Assembly (NCBI GenBank): GCA_029006155.1
Contig: JAQXGF010000069.1
Span: forward strand, 1-64,000
Source: Lachnospiraceae bacterium
Lineage (GTDB): Bacteria; Bacillota; Clostridia; Lachnospirales; Lachnospiraceae
Length of the DNA: 64,000 nucleotides
Direction of reading: 5' to 3'
A program made the position numbers and the translations under genes. Below are positions 59,355-64,000 of this stretch, one piece after another. Numbering within the stretch: position 1 is the first letter of the stretch; the number at the start of each line of letters is the position of its first letter. The notes beneath the pieces were generated by a model that did no database searches, was not told where the DNA came from, and was given only the letters and a program-made list of their open reading frames with translations.

Positions 59355-61052
59355 ATGAAATCAGTAATTTCCATTGGAAATCAGGATTTTGTATCCATTC
59401 GAAAAAATGACTGCTTTTATATCGATAAGACAGATTTTATCAGAGAATGGTGGGACAATCAGGACAGTGTTACCTTAATTACCCGTCCGAGAAGATTTGG
59501 CAAGACCTTGAATATGAGTACGGTGGAATATTTCTTTTCCATGAATCATTCAGAATGCAGCCAATATTTTGAAGGTCTGGCCATCTGGAAAGAAGAAAGA
59601 TTTCGTAAGCTTCAGGGAACATATCCGGTCATTTCCATTAGCTTTGCCGATATTAAGGCAACCACGTATGAGTCTGCAAGAAGGGCGGTTATCCGTAAGC
59701 TGGTGCGGTTATACAGTACATTCGAATTTATAAAATCCAGCACCGTATTGAATGAAAAAGACCGCGCATATTTCGATTCGGTTGAAGAAGAGATGTCGGA
59801 TGATGCAGCAGCAGTGGCGGTCAATTATATGTCGGATTATTTAAGCCGTTATTATGGAAAAAAGGTGATTATCCTTCTGGATGAGTATGATACCCCTTTA
59901 CAGGAAGCCTATATTCATGGGTATTGGGAGAAGCTTACGGCATTTATCCGAAGTCTGTTCAATTCCACATTTAAAACGAATCCATATATGGAACGGGGTC
60001 TGCTGACCGGAATTACGAGAGTCAGTAAAGAATCCATCTTTTCTGATCTGAATAATCTTGAGGTTGTAACAACAACATCCGAAAAGTACAGCAGCTCTTT
60101 TGGGTTCACAGAAGAAGAGGTTTTCCATGTGCTGGAAGAAAATGGCCTGTCCAAGGAAAAGGGAAACGTCTGCTACTGGTATGATGGATTTTCCTTCGGA
60201 AAACGGAAAGATATTTACAATCCATGGTCCATCACAAAATATCTGGATACAGGGGAATATGGAACTTATTGGGCAGACACCAGCGGAAATATGCTGATTT
60301 CCAATCTGATTCGTCAAAGTCCGGCGAAGATCAAGTCAGAGATGGAAGATTTAATAAATGGTGGCGTGATCCGCACAGAACTGGATGAACAGGTCATCTT
60401 TGAGCAGCTTGGAAGAAAGCGGGGCGCCATCTGGAGTCTTATGCTTGCCAGCGGTTATCTGAAAGTTGACCGATACGAGATGGACAACAGGACCGGAAAA
60501 CGTCAGTATGATCTGAAAGTTACCAATCACGAGACGATGCTGATGTTCGAGAAAATGATAGAGGACTGGTTCACAGAAGAGGAATCTGCATATGGTGATT
60601 TTAAAGATGCTCTGCTTGCAGGGGATCTGGATTATATGAACCAGTTTATGAATCAGATAGCGCTTCAGACATTCAGCAGTTTTGATGCGGGTGGAAAGCC
60701 GTCAGAGGAGCTCGAACCAGAAAGGTTTTACCACGGATTTGTTCTTGGACTGATTGTTGATTTGTCTGGAAAATACAGAATCACATCCAACAGGGAAAGT
60801 GGCTTTGGACGTTATGATGTAGTAATGGAACCATTGAAAGAACATCTGGATGCGATCATAATGGAGTTCAAAGTTCAGAACACCGCAAAAGAAAAGTCAT
60901 TGGAGCAGACCATGGAGAATGCACTGCATCAAATTCAGGAGAAACAATATGATGCAGAATTACTCGCCAGAGGAATCGCAAAGGAACGAATCAGACATTA
61001 TGGCTTTGCGTTTCGTGGAAAGAAAGTGCTGATTGGGTCGGATGCCGGATGA
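59355..61052 (+). CDS. AAA-ATPase-like / PD-(D/E)XK nuclease protein (PF09820 type)
   Basis: The ATG at 59355 with AAAGGAAG upstream starts MKSVISIGNQDFVSIRKNDCFYIDKT, the family hallmark. An AAA-like domain follows with TRPRRFGKTLNMS as P-loop and VIILLDEYDTPL as Walker B; the C-terminus has GRYDVVMEP...IIMEFKV, the catalytic core of a PD-(D/E)XK nuclease. These proteins occur in many paralogous copies in gut Clostridia and Bacteroidetes; the role is unproven, with defence or mobile-DNA roles suggested. It is more AT-rich than its neighbours. Confidence 0.88.
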   Translation: MKSVISIGNQDFVSIRKNDCFYIDKTDFIREWWDNQDSVTLITRPRRFGKTLNMSTVEYFFSMNHSECSQYFEGLAIWKEERFRKLQGTYPVISISFADIKATTYESARRAVIRKLVRLYSTFEFIKSSTVLNEKDRAYFDSVEEEMSDDAAAVAVNYMSDYLSRYYGKKVIILLDEYDTPLQEAYIHGYWEKLTAFIRSLFNSTFKTNPYMERGLLTGITRVSKESIFSDLNNLEVVTTTSEKYSSSFGFTEEEVFHVLEENGLSKEKGNVCYWYDGFSFGKRKDIYNPWSITKYLDTGEYGTYWADTSGNMLISNLIRQSPAKIKSEMEDLINGGVIRTELDEQVIFEQLGRKRGAIWSLMLASGYLKVDRYEMDNRTGKRQYDLKVTNHETMLMFEKMIEDWFTEEESAYGDFKDALLAGDLDYMNQFMNQIALQTFSSFDAGGKPSEELEPERFYHGFVLGLIVDLSGKYRITSNRESGFGRYDVVMEPLKEHLDAIIMEFKVQNTAKEKSLEQTMENALHQIQEKQYDAELLARGIAKERIRHYGFAFRGKKVLIGSDAG

Positions 61053-61134
61053 AAAAGCATAAGAAACGCTACAGAACATTTGAAAAATAGAAAAGACGGA
61101 GAAACAGAGTGATAAAGGCTTCGGATAATGAAAG

Positions 61135-61172
61135 CAGGGCATATGGAACAGAAATCCATATGCTCTGTTTTT
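61135..61172 (+). terminator. Terminator after the AAA/nuclease gene
   Basis: CAGGGCATATGGA pairs with TCCATATGCTCTG (one G-U) around seven bases; five T's follow. Confidence 0.8.
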
Positions 61173-61192
61173 ATGAAAAAGAGATTACCGGG

Positions 61193-61220
61193 TTGACAAA
61201 TCATCATTTTCCTATATAAT
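61193..61220 (+). promoter_or_regulatory. Promoter of the MarR-MATE operon
   Basis: TTGACA (61193-61198), 16 bases, TATAAT (61215-61220). A direct repeat GGTAA (61228-61232, 61241-61245) with AT-rich surroundings overlaps the start region and may be the MarR operator. Confidence 0.8.
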
Positions 61221-61263
61221 TATCTATGGTAATTAACAAAGGTAACTATACAGGAGAAGCGAT

Positions 61264-61716
61264 ATGACAAGTAAAACAATCAAACGGATGCTCGATGCCT
61301 GCTATCAGGCGAAGCGGGCAAGGGAGATGCTGCCGCCGCTGCCAAAGGGTGTGCTGCCTTCCTATATTCAATATCTGGAAGTGATTCAGATACTGGAGCA
61401 GGAGGGACATCGGGTGAAGGTATCGGATATCAGTGATGCGCTGAGCATTCCGCGGCCGGGTGTCACCAGAACGGTCAAGGAGATGGAGGCGAAGGGATAT
61501 TTGCGCAAGCTCACATCCCAGGAAGATGGGAGGATCACTTATATTTCCATCACGGAGGAAGGAAGCGCGCTGTCGAAGAAATACGATGAGGAGTATTTTA
61601 CCGATCTGGCATCCAGTATGGAGGATATCTCCGAAGCGGATGCCGAAGTCATGATCCGGACGATTGAAAAGTTTTATCAGATTATGTGTGAGAGGAGAAC
61701 CCAGTATGACAAATGA
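61264..61716 (+). CDS. MarR family transcriptional regulator
   Basis: This 150-residue winged-helix protein has the MarR recognition helix region VSDISDALSIPRPGVTRTVKEMEAKGYL and the wing SQEDGRITYISITEEG. Such proteins usually repress their own operon and are released by a small toxic ligand. It overlaps the MATE gene by 11 bases, so it probably controls that exporter. CAGGAGAAG precedes the ATG. Confidence 0.92.
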   Translation: MTSKTIKRMLDACYQAKRAREMLPPLPKGVLPSYIQYLEVIQILEQEGHRVKVSDISDALSIPRPGVTRTVKEMEAKGYLRKLTSQEDGRITYISITEEGSALSKKYDEEYFTDLASSMEDISEADAEVMIRTIEKFYQIMCERRTQYDK

Positions 61717-63046
61717 AAAAGCAGATTTTACACAGGGAAGTATTTTAAAGAAGCTGGTCGCCTTTATGATGCCGATTCTCGGCGCGCTGATTCTTCAGGC
61801 GGCTTATGGAGCCGTCGACCTGATCGTTGTCGGGCGCTATGGCTCGACTTCCGGGCTCTCGGCAGTCTCGACCGGCAGCCAGGTATTGAATCTCGTGACC
61901 TTTGCCGTCACACAGCTCGCGATGGGCATCACGGTGCTGATCGCCCGGTACCTGGGAGAGAAGCAGCCGCAGCAGATCGGCTCCGTCATCGGTGGCGCGA
62001 CGCTTGTGTTTGCAGGGATTTCGGTCGTGCTGTTTCTTCTGATGGTGGGCTTTGCACGCCCGATCTCCGTACTCATGCAGGCGCCGACAGAAGCGGTCGA
62101 CCTGACTACGATGTACGTGCGGATCTGCGGCAGCGGTATCTTTTTTATCGTGGCTTATAATGTATTATCCGCAATCTTCCGCGGACTGGGCGACAGCAAT
62201 TCTCCGCTGCTGTTCGTACTGGTAGCCTGTATCATCAATATCATCGGAGATCTGGTGCTCGTAGCCGGATTCCATCTGGATGCGGCAGGCGCGGCAGCGG
62301 CAACGGTTCTGGCTCAGGCGTGCAGCGTCGTCTTTGCGATCGGGATTCTGGTAAAGAAGCATCTGCCGTTTACGATTACCCGAAGCGATTTTAAATGGAA
62401 TGCGCAGTGTGGAAAATTTCTGAGAATCGGACTACCGCTCGCCTTTCAGGAAGTGCTGACGCAGATTTCCTTCCTCGCGCTGTGTGCGTTTGTCAACCGG
62501 CTTGGTCTGGAGGCATCCTCCGGCTACGGTGTGGCCTGCAAGATCGTAAGCTTTGCGATGCTCGTACCGAGCGCACTGATGCAGTCTCTGGCATCCTTCG
62601 TCTCACAGAATGTGGGAGCCGGAAAAGACAAGCGGGCAAGACAAACGATGTTTACCGGAATTGGCGTGGGCGTTGTCGTCGGCTGTCTGGTATTTTGTAT
62701 TGTCATGTTCAAGGGGGATCTGCTGGCCAGTATCTTTACGACGGACGCGGCAGTTATCCAGCGGGGATATGAATATCTGAAGGGCTTTGCCGCAGAGACG
62801 ATTATGACTGCATTCCTGTTCAGCATGATGGGATACTTCAACGGAAATAATAAGACCGTGTGGGTAATGACGCAGGGACTGATTCAGACACTTCTGATCC
62901 GTCTCCCGTTTGCCTATGTCATGAGCATCCAGCCGAATGCGAGCCTGACGATGATCGGCCTGGCAGCGCCGGTGTCGACGACGGTGGGCGTTGTGATGTG
63001 TGCCATCTATTACTGGCATATGAATCATAAAAAAGTAACGGCATAA
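61706..63046 (+). CDS. MATE family efflux protein, MarR-linked
   Basis: The ATG at 61706 (AGAGGAG nine bases upstream, within the marR end) gives 446 residues with twelve membrane helices and MatE motifs MMPILGALILQAAYGAVDLIVVGRYG and GLPLAFQEVLTQISFLALCAFVNRLG. It should extrude organic cations or drugs that the MarR protein senses. It is clearly different from the MATE at 48738. Confidence 0.93.
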   Translation: MTNEKADFTQGSILKKLVAFMMPILGALILQAAYGAVDLIVVGRYGSTSGLSAVSTGSQVLNLVTFAVTQLAMGITVLIARYLGEKQPQQIGSVIGGATLVFAGISVVLFLLMVGFARPISVLMQAPTEAVDLTTMYVRICGSGIFFIVAYNVLSAIFRGLGDSNSPLLFVLVACIINIIGDLVLVAGFHLDAAGAAAATVLAQACSVVFAIGILVKKHLPFTITRSDFKWNAQCGKFLRIGLPLAFQEVLTQISFLALCAFVNRLGLEASSGYGVACKIVSFAMLVPSALMQSLASFVSQNVGAGKDKRARQTMFTGIGVGVVVGCLVFCIVMFKGDLLASIFTTDAAVIQRGYEYLKGFAAETIMTAFLFSMMGYFNGNNKTVWVMTQGLIQTLLIRLPFAYVMSIQPNASLTMIGLAAPVSTTVGVVMCAIYYWHMNHKKVTA

Positions 63047-63066
63047 GAAGGATCCCTGTCCTTCTT
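63045..63066 (+). terminator. Hairpin at the end of the MATE gene
   Basis: AAGAAGGA pairs with TCCTTCTT around six bases, overlapping the stop codon. There is no long T-run. Confidence 0.5.
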
Positions 63067-63069
63067 CCG

Positions 63070-63144
63070 TCACAGTGGATGTCCAAATGAAACAGCGGCT
63101 TATCTCCTTCAATTGCTTTATAAATATCCAGCAATGTGATCTGC
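63070..63144 (-). pseudogene. Rrf2-family regulator fragment
   Basis: On the minus strand this stretch reads ITLLDIYKAIEGDKPLFHLD, which matches the conserved middle of Rrf2/YwnA-type regulators (I-(T/S)-LL-(D/E)-(I/V)-Y-(R/K)-A-(V/I)). Both ends are lost: the left side runs into the MATE terminator and the right side stops where the reductase fragment begins. Confidence 0.5.
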
Positions 63145-63295
63145 TGGATTTGCGGTTATCAATTACATCGGTTTTCACGATAAAGAAATGCTTTTGGCAG
63201 GTGGCCGTGGAGATACGAATGGCAAACCACAGATTGATAAAACAAGCCACTTAAAAGAAGCATATGAATTTTGGAAAACTGTATATGAAGAATAA
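63140..63295 (+). pseudogene. Flavin-reductase-like C-terminal fragment
   Basis: The frame from 63140 reads SAGFAVINYIGFHDKEMLL, then AGGRGDTNGKPQIDKTS, then LKEAYEFWKTVYEE and a TAA. The strand-loop-helix pattern and the K/A-Y-E ending resemble the C-terminus of NAD(P)H-dependent FMN reductase/flavodoxin-like proteins. There is no start codon or ribosome site and a TGA lies directly upstream in frame, so it is a remnant. Confidence 0.5.
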
Positions 63296-63411
63296 GAACA
63301 ATCGGATCTTGCTCTTGTGTTTTTATCCTTCTATATATCGAAACGCTGGGAGATAAAGAAAGAAAAATATTATATGGAGAGTTTAAGTTATAGAGAAAAG
63401 AACGTAGCATC

Positions 63412-63440
63412 TTGTCATATAAATTTTCAAGTGATATACT
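63412..63440 (+). promoter_or_regulatory. Promoter directly ahead of a terminator
   Basis: TTGTCA (63412-63417), 17 bases, TATACT (63435-63440). Transcription would start near 63447. Confidence 0.65.
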
Positions 63441-63451
63441 GAACACATAGA

Positions 63452-63494
63452 AAAACCGTGCGTTATCACAGTCTTGCATTGCGCACGGTTTTTT
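63452..63494 (+). terminator. Terminator or attenuator in the methyltransferase leader
   Basis: AAAACCGTGCG pairs perfectly over 11 bases with CGCACGGTTTT and is followed by more T's. It begins only about five bases after the predicted transcription start, so it would give a transcript of about 48 bases unless read through. It is symmetrical and could work in both directions. Confidence 0.75.
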
Positions 63495-63607
63495 AGAAAT
63501 CATAGGTTAGATACATCTAATACATAAGGTGATTTACAGAATACTCTGAAAGAGGACAGATTTCTATGAGAATAGAGATCCTAAAAAATAATGGAAGGCG
63601 ACAGATC

Positions 63608-64000
63608 ATGAAAGAAAAAGTGAATGTGACAGGTGTGCCGGAAACGATGATACAGACCCTGTATGCAAGAGCAAAAGAAACCAAAAAACAAAATGCAAAA
63701 ATCAAAGATGAGATTGCCGTAGAACTCATGAAAAATCTGGACTATGACTTTTCTATAGCAGATAAAGATAAAGCCATGAACTATGGTGTAATTGCAAGAA
63801 CAATTGTATTAGACCGGATGGTTAAGCAATATTTGAAGAAGCATGAAAATACAGTTGTTGTAAATCTTGCATGCGGACTGGATACCAGATGTTATCGGAT
63901 GAAGGGAAAATATCTGCGCTGGTACAATGTGGATTTGCCTGAGACTATGAAGATAAGGTGGCAGTTTCTTTCAGAAACAGGGCCGATATATCAGATTGCA
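63608..64000 (+). CDS. Class I SAM-dependent methyltransferase (LCM/PPM-like), 3' end outside window
   Basis: An open frame of 131 codons runs off the right edge. It starts MKEKVNVTGVPETM and contains the SAM-binding region VVVNLACGLDTRCYR, with YNVDLPETMKIR next, the pattern of the leucine carboxyl methyltransferase/O-methyltransferase family. GGAAGG lies nine bases before the ATG at 63608; the in-frame ATG at 63566 behind AGAGGA is an alternative. Codon use is AT-rich. The substrate is unknown. Confidence 0.85.
   Translation, partial: MKEKVNVTGVPETMIQTLYARAKETKKQNAKIKDEIAVELMKNLDYDFSIADKDKAMNYGVIARTIVLDRMVKQYLKKHENTVVVNLACGLDTRCYRMKGKYLRWYNVDLPETMKIRWQFLSETGPIYQIA

Larger units (their letters stand above)
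63296..63565 (+). other. Intergenic region before the methyltransferase
   Basis: No gene is seen here. The region is AT-rich and holds a promoter (63412-63440) and a terminator (63452-63494), then a short leader with AGAGGA near 63550. Confidence 0.6.

Noticed and set aside
63517-63729. 70-codon minus-strand frame over the methyltransferase start
   Set aside because: It is antisense to a gene with a good ribosome site and a clear SAM-binding motif.
1-64000. tRNA, rRNA, insertion sequence or integrase genes
   Set aside because: No cloverleaf with GTTCGA-type loop, rRNA stretch, transposase or integrase motif was recognised by eye; a tRNAscan or ISfinder run would be decisive.

Overview
The window is a chromosomal segment of a low-to-mid-GC Firmicute, most probably a Lachnospiraceae (Clostridia). 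The gene order supports this: mutS-mutL-miaA-YnbB-like, radC-mreB-mreC-mreD-pbp2-minCDE-rodA-mgsA-dac, HlyD-like-yggS-sepF-ylmH-...-lspA-rluD, and an iron cluster of DUF2325, DUF3793, flavodoxin, two feoA, feoB and a Cys-rich FeoB partner. TTG and GTG starts behind strong AGGAGG-type ribosome sites are common. No rRNA, tRNA or CRISPR array is visible. The genus cannot be fixed from the sequence alone.

Layout. 1-2.8 kb is an AT-rich accessory stretch (nitroreductase tail, esterase-like hydrolase, secreted Ig-like protein). 2.8-11 kb holds mismatch repair, tRNA modification and undecaprenyl-phosphate recycling. 11-15.5 kb has two flavoprotein oxidoreductases around a secreted Thr/Glu/Ala-rich protein. 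15.5-26.1 kb is the elongation, division-site and peptidoglycan operon. 26-33.3 kb carries a P-loop protein, DUF378, and the sepF-lspA-rluD cluster, with aroB where divIVA would be expected. 33.3-35.3 kb has HNH, dtd and ttcA-like genes. 35.3-38.3 kb is a Zn/Cd efflux cassette with its own ArsR sensor and a matching operator. A GH42 beta-galactosidase follows.

41-48.5 kb is the ferrous-iron region. It ends in a deletion scar where the 5' part of a fur-like gene is fused to the 3' third of a P-type ATPase, followed by two small metal-related proteins. 48.7-57.1 kb has a MATE exporter, an unusual Fe-S aldo/keto reductase, and an AraC regulator coupled to two half-ABC transporters of the siderophore-import type. 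57.1-59.3 kb contains a branched repeat structure and then a complete Mn2+ (yybP-ykoY) riboswitch with promoter, aptamer and terminator, controlling a CaCA exchanger and a GDT1/UPF0016 transporter. The end of the window has an AAA/PD-(D/E)XK protein, a MarR-MATE operon, a second scar made of Rrf2 and flavin-reductase fragments, and a truncated methyltransferase.

Metal homeostasis links much of the right half. Zn is handled by an ArsR-regulated pump, Mn by a riboswitch-controlled exporter pair, and iron by Feo plus a probable siderophore importer. Several iron-related promoters share CTAA/TTAG half-sites close to the predicted transcription start, which suggests one common repressor not encoded in the window.
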